A DNA stretch of 64,000 nucleotides from positions 5,254,755-5,318,754 of the forward strand of contig NC_063175.1 of NCBI RefSeq assembly GCF_023159225.1, given 5' to 3'. A model generated the notes under the pieces. It was not told the DNA's origin, searched no databases, and was given only the letters and a program-made list of their open reading frames with translations. Each line of letters begins with the position of its first letter. The stretch's first letter is position 1. Made by a program: the position numbers and the translations under genes. Origin of the DNA: Perognathus longimembris pacificus (Eukaryota; Chordata; Mammalia; Rodentia; Heteromyidae). Of the stretch, positions 12,880 to 24,803 are shown in pieces.

Positions 12880-13055
12880 GTGTATGCGCACTGGTCTCTG
12901 TGCTTTCCATGCATTCACTCATTTCCTCCTGCCAGCATGCCTACAAGACGAGTGACATTCTATTTTTAACCCATTTACATGTGAGGAAACTAAGTCTTAG
13001 AGAACTTCAGTAAGTTCTTTAGATATCACTCAGCCAGCATGTGGTAAAGGACATA
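12880..13055 (-). mobile_element. MIR-like SINE, antisense
   Basis: Plus-strand sequence 'ccatttacatgtgaggaaac' and 'cagtaagttctttagatatc' then 'actcagccagcatgtggta' is the complement of the MIR body. Ends are approximate. Confidence 0.65.
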
Positions 13056-13087
13056 TCTCCATGGTGCTGCTTTAACCAATGATGCTT

Positions 13088-13427
13088 TCCTCCTTTCCTC
13101 CTCCTCCTCCTCCTCCTCCTCCTCCTCCTCCTCCTCCTCCTCCTCCTCCTCCTCCTCCTCCTCCTCCTCCTCCTCCTCCTTCTCCTCCTCCTCCTCTCCT
13201 CCTCCTCCTCCTCCTCCTCCTGTTCCTCCTTCTCTTCTTCCTCCTCTTCCTTCTCTTTCTCCTCTTCTTCTTCATCTTTCTATTCTTTCTCCTCCTCTTC
13301 TTCCTCCTCTTCCTTCTCTTCTTCATCTTTCTATTCTTTCTCCCCTTCTTCTTTCTCCTCTCCCTTCACTTCTTCCTCCTCTTCCTCTTTTTCCTCCTCC
13401 CGCTTCTCTCTCTTTCTCTCTCTCTGT
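13088..13427 (+). repeat. Long (TCC)n microsatellite in a pure pyrimidine tract
   Basis: About 110 bp of almost perfect TCC triplets from about 13095, grading into interrupted TCC/TTC/CT repeats to about 13427. Only a few purines interrupt 340 bp. The proline- and lysine-rich open frames here are translations of the repeat, not genes. Confidence 0.98.
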
Positions 13428-13449
13428 CGCACGTGCGCGCGCGTGCATA
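13428..13449. repeat. Alternating purine-pyrimidine tract next to the pyrimidine tract
   Basis: 'cgcacgtgcgcgcgcgtgca' is a short CG/CA-type alternation, the composition favouring left-handed DNA. It directly abuts the pyrimidine mirror tract. Confidence 0.7.
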
Positions 13450-13664
13450 CTTCTTCATAATCGTCACAACCAGTGCTGCTGTAGTGTCAATAGATCTGGA
13501 AGAACCATAGCATGGCCCTTGAGCCCAATGAAGCTTCTGTCCAGCCTGATGGATGAAAACCTGTGGCCCCCTAGGCTGCTCACTCCATATGAGCAGAATA
13601 ACCCATAAACATAGGGAGCACACAGCAATGTTTTGAGCTCACTTGTATTCTTACTATCCTGTTA

Positions 13665-13995
13665 CATCAGGCATTGCTATGAACAGATATGACAGTGGAC
13701 AGTGGAACCTTTAAGAGGCAAGGCCTAGTGGGAAGTCACTACTGTTCCCTCCTATGTTTCTTTTGGGCTTCCTGTCTGGACATGTGACTATACCCTCTTA
13801 TGTGGGCTCCTACCGTGATGCTACTTGCTGTGAAGTCAACAGTCAAAAGAGCCATCCATATACAAAACCTAGGGGACTGTCCATTCTTGAACTCTCAACC
13901 ACCCAAACTATGAGCTAAATAAACCTCTTCTCTTTGTAAAGCATCCAGCCTTAGATATTTCCTTATAGCAACAGTAAACAAACTAATATGAGAGG
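13665..13995 (+). mobile_element. MaLR-type (MT/MST-like) LTR
   Basis: Reads 'aacctttaagaggcaaggcc', 'tagtgggaagtcac', later 'actatgagctaaataaacct' (polyadenylation signal) and 'cttatagcaacagtaaacaa' with an end near 'actaatatgag'. The order matches rodent MT and primate MST/THE1 LTRs. No internal region is attached. Confidence 0.75.
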
Positions 13996-14179
13996 ACACA
14001 GAGGAAAGAGTCTTCATTCAAGTCCCAAATATCATCTCAACTGCTTTCAATCACCAGCCTAGTGTTGTGTAGTGTAGCCCCCACAAGCTCCACTTCTGCC
14101 TCTTTGCAATAACAAGTCATCTTTGTCCCTGGACAGCCATTTGATATTCAAAAAGAAGCCTCCTGAATGCGGGAGTTTT

Positions 14180-14600
14180 GGTGGAACACAATAACAAAAT
14201 GAACTCCACGATATGGAAACAAGAAGTTTTCATTGTTGTTGTTTTCAATATACTGTGTGATATTATTTCATTTTTCTTTCCTATGGTTTATCCCCTTTTG
14301 TCACTGTATTTGATTTTGATACCCTGCGTATTTTATATATTTTTATCTTAATTAGAGAAGAGAAAGGGAACATCAAAATGGTGAGACAAAGGACAAAGGG
14401 CGAACCAATGGAACAGAAATACTCACAAGACAGTATGTTGGAAGTGAACTGTACAACTTCTGGGGGAGGGATTCGGGGAGAAGGAAAGTGAGAGAAAAAT
14501 GAGAGGAGGGGTAAAAGTGTGACAAGAAATATACTCACTACCCTATGGATATAACTGTAACCCCTCTGTACATCACCTTGACAATAAAATTAAATTTTAA
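14180..14600 (+). mobile_element. L1 3'UTR fragment
   Basis: Colinear with the 3'UTR of the 9.3 kb and 53 kb L1 copies: 'aaaatgaactccacgatatg', 'gaacatcaaaatggtgagac', 'ctgtacatcaccttgacaat'. It is 5'-truncated within the 3'UTR. Confidence 0.9.
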
Positions 14601-14609
14601 GAAAGAAAT

Positions 14610-14800
14610 AATAATAACTAATCATTGCTGAGGCACATTACCAGTCTATTCTATCATTCATCCTTCCCAACATCTCCATGAGGAAGATTCTAACAAAATT
14701 CTCCTTTTCACAAATGATGAAACTGAAGCCAGCAAAGTTTAATAATCTGCCTGTGGATCATAGCTGGTATTGAAAGAGCTGCAAGGGTTAAGTACTCCGA
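14610..14800 (-). mobile_element. MIR SINE, antisense
   Basis: 'acatctccatgaggaagatt' and 'tttcacaaatgatgaaactg' followed by 'aataatctgcctgtggatca' and 'tagctggtattgaa' match the antisense MIR order. Confidence 0.65.
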
Positions 14801-16027
14801 TCTGGCTTCAAGTACCTTCTGAGGCCAGTAATAACAGTTTTAAGAAGGCATAGACCCAGGAACACCTGCCCACTAACACTTTAAAAAGTTAATGCTAGTT
14901 TCCCATCTGTAAACTGAAGAAACAAGTATGATATCTCCTCATGTTGCTGGAGCTCTAAAATTATTTCATGTCCCCTAATGTTAGGGGTCAGGGGACAGAG
15001 GGTCAGGGAAGGGTGGACCAGGAAACACCCCAGTGAATATTACTGTAATGTCACAGTGTGGTCACCAGATGACAGCATTGCCCCTCGCTGTGATCTAGCT
15101 CCCCGAACCCTACTTGCTCCTCGTGAAAGCAGCCAATTTCTTCTCCTAGAGGCTTGGTGCTAGCGAGAGTACCCAAAATGCACATGGTATAGTTCCTGCA
15201 GCAAATGAATACAATCTTGCATCTTTCTCTTGATTATTTTAAAATATTTTATGATTTTAGTACATTCTGTGGGGGGTGGGGCCTTTGACAGCCCACTCAT
15301 GCTGAGCTCCCCTCTCATCTCCTGAGAGGTGTGGGAGCAGGACTGCCCTACCCATCTCCCAGCAGGGGAGGGGAAGGAGCACTTGGCTGCTCAAGGCCTC
15401 TGGAGGCCCCAGCCTGGCTTTGCTGTTGAGGCTAGTCAAGGATTTGTAAACAAACAGTGCACTTACACCTTTCCAGCTTCTCAGCTTTATTCCAGAAAAA
15501 CTGTAAAAAACACTTTTTCCTCAAGCTAAATTCTCAAATATGCTTTTAAAAGAAGTCAAAAACTTCTAGAGAACTTTTCTGAACAGGGAGATGCAATCAT
15601 CTCATTTACTTATGTAGACCCTGGGAACACACAGGTAGCTAGGGACACAGAGTCCCAACAGTATGGGGCCCACCTGCTTCTAGAGACAGTGAACAAGGCC
15701 ATCCATGCAGAGACACCCAGAGGAGATCAGACACCAGATTGATGCTGCATAAAAAAAAATCCCACTGAGAATGTCAGAACCAAAATGCAGGATTTACGTA
15801 ATTAGAAGGGAAATAAAATTGTAGACACTTTCTCACAGCAAAATATTAATCAGCAATGCACCAAAGGTAAAGAAATTGCCTATAGTGACACAGGAATATT
15901 ATTAAATGGGAGAGACATTTTTACTCCATCTATAAAGAGCCCGGAAAGCTCTAGGTCCTTAGGAATAGGAATATAAATCTATAATGTAGATATAATTCAC
16001 AGGGAAGCTATTTTATAAAGGAATGGG
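14801..16027. other. No gene or repeat recognised
   Basis: Frames of 60-66 codons at 14978-15529 show no family resemblance. Composition is mixed and there is no long simple repeat. Confidence 0.5.
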
Positions 16028-16112
16028 CATGTTGGAGGTATGGCTCAGGTAGCAGGACACTTATCAATGAGTAAAAAATGTTAGATACTGAGTTCAAGTT
16101 CCAATGTTGAGG
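16028..16112 (+). mobile_element. ID-like SINE monomer, diverged
   Basis: 'ggaggtatggctcaggtagc' and 'gatactgagttcaagttcc' are A-box-like and B-box-like segments in the expected order. Confidence 0.55.
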
Positions 16113-16593
16113 AAACATACAAACAAAGTATCAAGCTACCCTTCACAGGATTGAGAAAGGTCAAAATGGAGCTAGATCTGACATTTCCATGGTATCCATA
16201 CACCTCTTTCATTCTCTCCTTGACTGGACTTGACCTACCGAATGTTTATCACAATCCTAGCACTCCTGTGTTTATTATTATCATTTCCTCTTCTCTCATT
16301 TTTGGAGAACATACATGCTCAAAAAACCATTGCAAATCAATGTCTCATGTTTCAGAAAACAGAAATCTTAGCAACTACAACCAAAGACTGTCCATCGCAC
16401 CTACAAAGTCAGAAGTTGACACAGATGAAATAATCCAAGAGAGCCTGCTTGCAACTTCGATAGGCCCTGTCTGGTGTATACTGTAATGTTCCATTGAAGC
16501 TCATAAGCAAGGACTCATTAATGAAGAATTTATGTTAATTCCACTTAGATAGAGCTGTCATTCATTCACCAAATTTGCATTCATTGTCCACCT
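16113..16593. other. No gene recognised
   Basis: Contains a 111-codon plus frame (16151-16486) with a hydrophobic stretch but no recognisable domain, start context or splice evidence. I treat it as chance. Confidence 0.45.
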
Positions 16594-16775
16594 CATGCCA
16601 GGCACTGAGATCTGAGGATTCTGGTTCAAAGCCAGCCTGGGCAGATAAATCCATCAGACTCATATCTCTAATTAACTACCAGAAAGCCAGAAGTGGAGGT
16701 ATGGCTCAAGTGGTAGAGTTCCAGCCTACAGGTCTCAGGCATGTTGAGACTTAGTTTGAGCCCCACTACCAATGA
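16594..16775 (+). mobile_element. Type A SINE, 5'-truncated
   Basis: Starts within the left arm ('ggcactgagatctgagga') and keeps 'ttcaaagccagcctgggcag' and right-arm 'ggtatggctcaagtggtaga'. Confidence 0.8.
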
Positions 16776-17659
16776 TGGTTCTAGGGTAGAGGATGACCTT
16801 GAAAATAAAACCTGGTGGGAGGTGCAGCATCCAATCCTTTCTGGACCTTGAAGGCACCATCCCTGCCACTTCTGCTCACCTGTTTCAGCACCTTTTTACA
16901 CCTTGGGAGCCACCACTAACCAGGTTTGCACACTGACTCTCCCCTACCCACACCAACCCCAGCTAGGAATCCTTAGATCCATAGGCAGGGCTTTTCCTAA
17001 GGGAGAGCTGTGACCAGTCCCCAAATGTGGCATGCCACTAGCTGAGTTCATTGACACTTGTTTTGTACTAAGTACTGTTGAGGTACTGGAGAATTAATAG
17101 AGAGTGATGTGTCACCTATGTCATAATTCCTACAACAATATTCCTGTTGAGAAGTAGATAGTGTATCTGTGAAGTAATCCATGTTCAGTTCCAAGACAAA
17201 CATTACAAATGTATCTCTAGTTTCTTAAACTCTTGTTCTATAGGTAGATATAGTCTATAGAATAAATACACACACTGAATTACAATGATCTTATATGCTG
17301 GGTGATAACCAGCACTTATTTGCTTAAAGTCATTTCAAAGACTGATCATGCCTAATCTTTAAAATTTAATTCATTGACATAGAAACTAACTATAGACTTT
17401 AATCTGTGATTAAGCCTGTCCCCTTTATGTGGGTACCTCATGAAAGAATTAAAGAATTAGGTCTTTGTGCATATGTTCCCATATTCCTTCTTTCCACAAG
17501 AGGTCACAGTCTATCTGGAGAGAACTGATGAAAATGTATGTTGGAGACAACTGGGTTCTGACTGGCAGAACATTGAAGAAAATAGACTGCATGAAGAAAA
17601 TAGACTGTGCCTGAGAAAGAAGGCTGTAAGCAAAGTCTGAGGAAAGGGGCCCTAGCAGA
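16776..17659. other. No gene recognised
   Basis: Unique-looking. A short stretch near 17040-17150 vaguely resembles an ancient LINE fragment but is too weak to name. Confidence 0.45.
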
Positions 17660-17950
17660 GTATTGTGATGATTAATTTCATGTGTCAGCATGGTGAGACT
17701 TATAGCATCCAGATGCATGGCTGACCAGCAGTCTAGCTGCTTCAATGAAAGTTATGATTAGCATCTACAGTTAACTGGCCTTAAACAGATTATTTGATAA
17801 TGTGGTTGCACCACACCCAACCAGATGGAGACCCAATTAAAGCAAGTCAACCCAAAAAATACCAGAAATTCTGCATGACTTCCAGCCTCTCCTATAGTTT
17901 TAGGCTTGACAAATCCATAATCATATCAGACAATCCATATAGATAATCTC
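17660..17950 (+). mobile_element. Ancient LTR-like repeat
   Basis: 'gtgatgattaatttcatgtg' with 'tcagcatggtgagac', later 'tgatt agcatctacagttaa'-type sequence and an A/T-rich terminal 'aatcatatcagacaatcc', follows the order of a widespread mammalian ERVL-type LTR that opens with a 'gattaatttTATGTGTCAAC'-like motif. The exact family is not identified. Confidence 0.4.
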
Positions 17951-18116
17951 TCTTCCTCTTCTCCTTATCTTCTTCTCTCTTCCCTTCTCTACCCTTCCCT
18001 TTCTCCCCCTTTCCTCACTCCTTCCTCCTCCTCCTTCTCTTCCTCCTCTTCATTTTCTTCAGTGTCTCTCTCCTTGTATGTCTCTGTCTCTTTCTCTCTC
18101 TCCCTTTCCCTTTTTC
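17951..18116 (+). repeat. CT-rich low-complexity tract
   Basis: About 165 bp of mainly C and T with irregular TTCTCC, CCTCCT and CTCTGT units. Confidence 0.9.
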
Positions 18117-18138
18117 ATTGGTTCCATTTCTTCTCTGC

Positions 18139-18370
18139 AAGATATTAAGTGGCTGGGAATATGGCCTAGTGGCAAGAGTGCTTGCCTCATATACATGAAG
18201 CCCTGGGTTCAATTCCCCAGCATCACATATACAGAAAACGGCCAGTAGTGGCGCTGTGGCTCAAGTGGCAGAGTGCTAGCCTTGAGCAAAAAGAAGCCAG
18301 GGACAGTGCTTAGGCCCTGAGTCCAAGGCCCAGGACTGGAAAAAACAAACAAACAAACAAAAGATATTAA
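18139..18370 (+). mobile_element. Type B SINE, complete, with target-site duplication
   Basis: SINE body 18149-18360. The left arm has A-box-like 'tggcctagtgg' and B-box-like 'ggttcaattcc'. The right arm has 'tggctcaagtgg' and ends 'ggcccaggactgg' with an AAAC-rich tail. It is flanked by AAGATATTAA at 18139-18148 and 18361-18370. The low divergence suggests a fairly recent insertion. Confidence 0.95.
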
Positions 18371-18602
18371 CCAGTACAGAATTCATTCGGTAAAACACAT
18401 AGGAAGTGATTAGTTAAGTGACTAAGACTAATAGATTAGGGGGAGGAGTGTGGAATTTGCTGGATTGTTTGAGCAGGGAACAATCAGCCCACCATTGTGA
18501 GGTTCTTTTCTCAGAGTGCTGTCCTAGGAAAATATCTGGGCTCTTGGGTGGCTCACAATGGCAGTAAATGGGGGGCTGGGTGGTCTGAGGTCTTGAGTTG
18601 AA

Positions 18603-18973
18603 AACCCAGTCTCTTCGAATATACATAAAAGTATACATACCAAAATATGGTAGAGTCCAGGGGGATCTTAAATGACATAATTCCTTAGAAAGTTTAACTC
18701 ATAGTCCTACTAAATTAACACCAGGAAATGGGCACTGGGAAAAAGGTGGCAGGGGCCAAGGGAAGGATAGACAAATGAAGAGAAGTGGGGAGATACAGCC
18801 AAGAATTCAACGCACATCCTACAAAATTAAGAAGAGTAAGGAAATGGGGGGCGGGCGTTGGGAGGATAGGGGAGTGTTGAAGGGGGTGACAATGATCAAG
18901 ATGCATTGTATTCACACAATGCTTTGTTGAATGCCAACTCCTTTGTACAACTACTTAAAGATAATAAAAATAG
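18603..18973 (+). mobile_element. L1 3' end, second 3'UTR subtype
   Basis: Shares 'aattccttagaaag', 'tcctacaaaatt', 'gacaatgatcaagatgcatt', 'actcctttgtacaactac' and 'aaagataataaaaa' with copies at 38.6-39.2 and 62.6-62.9 kb, and in reverse at 53.9-54.0 kb. The 38.6 kb copy shows ORF2-end sequence upstream, which identifies this family as L1. Confidence 0.8.
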
Positions 18974-19183
18974 GGGCTGGAGATACAGCTTAGTGGCAAG
19001 AGTGCTTGCCTCAAACACATGAAGCCCTGGGTTCGATTCCTCAGCACCACATATATAGAAAACGGCCAGAAGTGGCGCTGTGGCTCAAGTAGCAGAGTGC
19101 TAGCCTTGAGCAAAAGGAAGCCGGGGACAGTGCTCAGGCCCTGAGTTCAAGGCCCAGGACTGGCCAAAGGAAAAAAAAGAATA
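18974..19183 (+). mobile_element. Type B SINE, complete
   Basis: Inserted at the A-rich end of the L1 3'UTR. 'ggggctggagatacagctta' to 'ggcccaggactggcc' with an A-rich tail. Confidence 0.95.
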
Positions 19184-19323
19184 AAAATATTTTTTAAATA
19201 AAACCTGTATCTCTAAAGGCAGCAGTTACATTTTCATCTATATCAAGATAAACTCAAGATTACACTCCATACTGCAGAGAGTCACTAAAATCAAGTCACT
19301 GGCATCAGTCATACCAGGCAAAG

Positions 19324-19555
19324 GCAATGAGGCAGGGGCTGGGAATGTGGCTTAGTGGTAAAGTGCTTGTCTCCCATGCATGAAGCCCTGGGTTCAATTC
19401 GTCAGCACCATATAAACAGAAAAAGCCAGAAGTGGTGCTGTGGCTCAAGAGATAGACTGCTAGCCTTGAGCAAAACGAAGCCAGGCACAGTGCTCAGGCC
19501 CTGAGTTCAAGGCCCAGGACTGGCAAAATGATAAATAAATATAAAGCAATGAGGC
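19324..19555 (+). mobile_element. Type B SINE, complete, with target-site duplication
   Basis: SINE body about 19334-19545, flanked by GCAATGAGGC at 19324-19333 and 19546-19555. Confidence 0.93.
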
Positions 19556-21349
19556 TGCTGTAGTCAGGGCACCTGTCCTTTGACCTGTCCCAGGGGTGAG
19601 AATTTGGCCATGGTGTGGGGACAGTTGGAAATTCTGAAGTGCTTTTGTGTGTGTGGATAATCCGGCATGAGCTCAAGAAGAGTTTGTGCTACGGTCCAAT
19701 AAAACGTAGTACTCCTGGGGAACTGTTACTAAACCCAAATCAATGGAAGCATTTGGAGGGAAATAGCTGCTGTGGGTAGATTGTGAGCTTAAGTACTGTT
19801 TTTTATATCATGTAATTCCCAAGTCTTTATTCACTATTCAATAGCATCAATACCCACAGCAGCCACACCAGGCCTAGTAGCTAGCCCATAATGAGGTTTT
19901 TTTTGTTGTACTGCAAGGTATTAATACAGGAAAATCCAAGTAAAAGGATCATTTTTATTGCAACCAATTGACAGTTGGTTCCTTGCTTTGAAGTTTAAAC
20001 AATTTTAAAAACTCTTCACAGGCTTTAACACAAATAAGCACACAGGGCCCCAAAAGAACCTTGCTGCTCAGTGATGACTCATTCTGCCTGTGACTAATGG
20101 GGTGCAAATCTCACAAAACAAAGCACACTTATGCTTCCGAATTGGGGCTCAAGAAGGACCAGCATTTTTCAAGTATTTTTCCTATCAAAGCGATAAGCAT
20201 TTCAATACAGTCTCGTTTGAAGTTCGCACCATTGTGGGATTTTTTTTTTTTACTCCTATGAAAACGGACTTACCAAAACAAAATCCAGATTAAAATTTTA
20301 CAAATGATTGTATGGACCCTTTGACCACGTAGTACTGACACATCAATAGAAACGAATGCCTGCATCTGAAATGTGTAAGTGCACATGCACGTGGGATCTC
20401 TCCCCCTCTCCTCTCCATTTCTTTATCTCTCTTTCTTCTTCTTTCTTCCTCTGTCTCTCCATGACTCTACCTCCCTCACTTCAACTCCTAAGCTATTTCC
20501 TGTCAATAGACAATCATCAAAGCAGAAAATAGTATCAACAGAGAATCTATTACCAAACCCAGAGCACAAATATCCAAATGATTTACCCACTTTAGATTCC
20601 AGAACTGAGAAGGGCAAGAGGCGACATTCATCCCCAGATTCTGAAACACTTCCACTCCAGGTGTTCTCTGGGAATGAATGTTCAAGACACCAATAGCAGA
20701 AGTTGTTATCATGCAGGAAACAACAGGAACATCTGTGAGCCATTAATCTTTGGGGAGCAGACAAGTTTTGGATCCTTCAAGGTTTGCTGTTCAGCAAGAA
20801 TTAGTTGAATCTCTCCAGTGTCTTACACTGTGCCTGCCATGTGACTGTCATTGCCAAGACTGCTGCCAACACAACAATGAACAGGACACAGGGGTTCTGC
20901 CCTAAAGAAACATTCTGCCTGATTATGGTAAAAAAATAAAATAAAAAATAAATCTAGATTCAGATATATATTGTGTTTGGTTTTATTTTTGAACTTTATT
21001 AATACTAATAAAAATATTTTATTATTTTAATCACAGCATGCTTTTTATGTTGACAACATATCAAAATAATCTGAACAAAGGGTCAAGATTTAGCATTGAT
21101 TCTCACAGGGAGTTTGTTCAATAAGCTGAGGGACTGGCATGTGTTCTTTTAATTATTTTTATTTACGTAATTCCTGAGCTTTTAAGTTTGACCTATTTTT
21201 CAACATGTACGCCTTTTCTTCTGTAAATTCTGCCCTTCAGAGGTAGTTGGTAGCTGAGGAGAAGGGGACCTTGTTCTTCGTGTCCGCCATCCTTGTGAAC
21301 CCGTAAGCATGCATGGGCCTTGCTAGTGAGTTAGTGTGCCTGGGGCTAC
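19556..21349. other. No gene recognised
   Basis: Mostly AT-rich unique DNA, with a CT-rich stretch near 20398-20460. Sequence at 20795-20930 weakly resembles an ancient LINE-2-type fragment. The open frames at 20379-20764 are overlapping chance frames. Confidence 0.45.
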
Positions 21350-23967
21350 AAAAGCCTGTGGCCGGGCCAATGGACCCATTCGGAACATCGGCGGCTGCCC
21401 GGGTGACTCGGTTATATGTCACAGAATAACATTCGAGAATGGGACATGGAATGAGGCGACGACCGCCGCAGCCTCAGCAGCCCTGGCGGCAGCCACCACC
21501 GCAGCACCCCCCTGCCGTCCCTGCCGCCCCGAGACGCTCTGCCTTCAATACCCCAGGTTCCAAACTACAGGCTATCAATGACCATCCCAGATTGGCTCCA
21601 GGCGATCCAGAATTACATGAAGACGCTACAATACAATCATACAGGGACCCAGTTCTTTGAAATTAGGAAAACGAGACCACTGAGTGGGTTAATGGAAACA
21701 GTGAAAGAAATGACCCGTGAATCATAGCTCAAATGCCTTGAGGCTGTCATTCTGGGCATATACTAAACCAATGGACAGCCTTCCATTGAGCGATTCCCCA
21801 TCAGCTTTAAAACCTACTTCTCAGGAAACTACTTTCACCATGTTGTGCTGGGAATTTATTGTAATGGCCACTATGGCTCACTGGGCATGAGCCGAAGGGC
21901 TGAGCTGGTGGACAAGCCATTGACTTTTCGAACTCTGAGTGACCTTGTCTTTGACTTTGAAGACTCCTACAAGAAATACCTGCACACAGTCAAGAAGGTC
22001 AAGATTGGGCTTTATGCATAGCTTCCAGCCTATTGAGTGGAAGCAGCTTGTCCTCAATGTCTCAAAAGATGTTGAGAGCTGACATCAAGAAGGAGTTGGA
22101 GAAATATGCCAGGGATATGAGAATGAAAATCTTGAAACCTGCAAGTTCCCACTCACCAACCCAAGTGAGAAGCTGAGGAAAATCCCTTTCCCCTCGGAGG
22201 AGACAAGCAACCCCCTCAAGAAGGCTTGGCAGACAAGTCGCCTGCTCTTCCTGAAAAGAAGATGGCTGACCTCAGTTCTCTGTATGAAGTGGGCTATCAA
22301 ATCCAAATCTAGTAAGTAGCCAAGCCATACTGACCAGCAAGAGGGTTTCTGTGGTGCTTCTTTCTTCACTTTACCCAGCATCTTCAGGAGGAACTGCAAC
22401 TATTTATTAAGAGCTTGGGAATTTTATTTGTAAGGATTGACCTGGAAATAGTATCTGAGTGAATGGGAAATGATTAGCTTTAAAACAAACTCCTGAAGAG
22501 GTGACCATGAGCACAACAAGGCTGAAGTCCTCAGCCCCACTGGGGTTGCACTGTTTCCTTCACTCCAGATCTCAAGGATAACAAGCACTCATTTCAGTTT
22601 TCTATTTTTCCATTTGCCTACTTTTACTTGCTTTGGATATTATGTTTCACCAGTAGTCAATGTTCATAAAATTATCTCTCTGTTTTTGTATAGTAAGGTA
22701 ACTCCGTCAGTATTACCTTCTTTTTCAGCAATAATGGAAGCAAAGATGGTTTTTTTTTAAGCTGTTAATATTACCTCCACATTTTTTACATCAGATATGC
22801 AAATTTAATGGCATTTTGGTTTTTTTATATTCTCTTTGTATTTTTTCTCCAGTATTTCCCATGGGGAATCTCCATAGCTTTGAGTTTTTTTCCTGGTGCA
22901 TGTGATGAGATTTAAGGTATTATATGCAAGTGTTTTACTAAAAAGCACTGATATTCTTCTGGCAATACGGGACCCATTTTAGGATCTTATACTTAATCTT
23001 TTTTAAAGTATTCACTGACAGCAATTTTTTGTTCTTTTAAAATAAAACAAGCACTTCAGAAGCTAGTTTACATTCTGTCATTATGTTTAAACTTTGCCGA
23101 GTCTTCGCTAGTCAAAAGCACAAGAGGCTATGCCCTTCTTACAGTTAGGATATTATCTGACAGAGAGACAGACACTAGGAACAAGACAGCAAGCTCTAAG
23201 AAGCAGGTAACTGTTCTGTTCACATTTCAACTGATTGTAAACAGAGTCAAACTTTGATTCTGAAGGACTCACTGATAAAGATGTGTTCTGATGTCTTATA
23301 TTAAGGCCAAAGGTGATAGGATATAGGATGTGCTGCTTTTCTAGTACCTTGCTTTTAGGTACAGCTTCATGGAATTTAAGAGGTATTGGAAAATAGAATG
23401 AATTACAAAAAGTAGAACCTTTTTTTTCCCAATGGAAAAGTCTTCCAGTACAGTGTTACACCTTAAGATGTGATCTCTGAAGTTGCAGTGTAACTCCTGG
23501 TTGCAGACCACACAGGGTAACTAAAGGCATATACAAACTGTATGTTATGTAAGTATCAAGAGCTTTTATTTCTTCTATGTCATTTGTTTTATCTTTGTAA
23601 TCATCCCAACTCACAAGACCAAAGGACATATTTAAGTAAAGTCTGGTAGTCCACCAAAGTGCTTTGCTCTCTCTGGCTTTAACTAATAAAAGTAGTTAGA
23701 GGAAGGAGGTTAAAAAAGAAAACTTTTGGGGTGACAAGGAAAGCAAAAGGATTTATCCATCATTTAGCTAGGTGCACCAGAGCTTGCTGGAACCGAAAAA
23801 TCAGTTTTATTAGTGAAAACACTATTTTCTTGAAATACTATGTCCTTTAGTGAACAGGGCCATTAGATCCCTGGTCACTTAAACTAAAATGCAGCATAAA
23901 TTTAAGATTCTGAAGTTCAACCACTTTCTTGAAAAATAGTACCATTCGAGTTTAAAGTAGGTTATTA

Positions 23968-24056
23968 GGGCGTGGGATGTAGCTCATAGTAGAGTGCATG
24001 CTAGCATGTTCAAGGTCCTGAGTTGGATGTCTAGTGTCCCATCCTTCCTAAAAAAA
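23968..24056 (+). mobile_element. ID-like SINE monomer inside the VASH2 retrocopy 3'UTR
   Basis: 'gcgtgggatgtagctcatag' then 'gtgcatgctagcatgttcaa' and 'gtcctgagttggatgtc' follow the ID order. It could have been present in the parent 3'UTR or inserted later. Confidence 0.6.
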
Positions 24057-24803
24057 GTTATCTTTGTACATCTTTGCATGGTAAACACAGCTGCAGCCTC
24101 ATGGCCACATGCATTAGATGTTCAGAGTAGCTAGGGAATCATTTCATCCTTATTCTGAAACAATGCTGACTTGGCCATTTATCTTGTTTATTCTTCTGGA
24201 ACTTATAATATCCAGTAAGTACAATACATAATATGCTGCAACCATCGTAAGACCATGGGCAAGCATTTGCCAAGTATTACCTAAGGAGTGATGATACCAT
24301 CTAAAACTCAGAATGTGAGATGGTTGCATAGCCTCTTATTTCTAACACAAGAAAAGGGAAAAGGAGTATAAAACTGTTCCTAATTGTCTAATGAATAATT
24401 TTAAAACTGCCAACTGGCTTGATGATTTAGTTAGCAACTTAATTTCTTCCACACTTACTTTGTGGTGTTCAGATTCATTTTCTAAAGCAAGGATTAAGTC
24501 CCCAAAACACTTAAATGTGTTCATGGTTGACACTGTTTTGTTGCTTATAGGATATGCTAATTTCTAGAAGACAGGAAAACCACTAAACTTCTAAATATGA
24601 ATGCATTAATTAAAACATTAACATGGAAAAATAAAGCAAACCCAACACGTTATTATTGACAACTGGCTTTAAGAACTCAACTTGTAATAAAACTATGAAA
24701 TAATTCAGAATCTAATTTTTTTTTAATTGCAAGAGAAAGTTTATGTGTAAGACTGGCATAGCAGTAGAAGCAAAGTTTAAATGAATGACAGAAAGTTTGC
24801 TTT

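Noticed and set aside
13079..13510. 143-codon proline/leucine/phenylalanine-rich plus frame, and Lys/Arg/Gly-rich minus frames
   Set aside because: They are translations of the (TCC)n pyrimidine tract, in which stop codons cannot arise.
18149..18360. tRNA-like A and B boxes suggesting tRNA genes
   Set aside because: They belong to composite SINEs with tails and target-site duplications. No cloverleaf with an intact anticodon arm and acceptor stem is evident.
21336..21660. Two plus frames (81 and 73 codons) near the start of the VASH2 retrocopy
   Set aside because: Both read the retrocopy out of the VASH2 frame.
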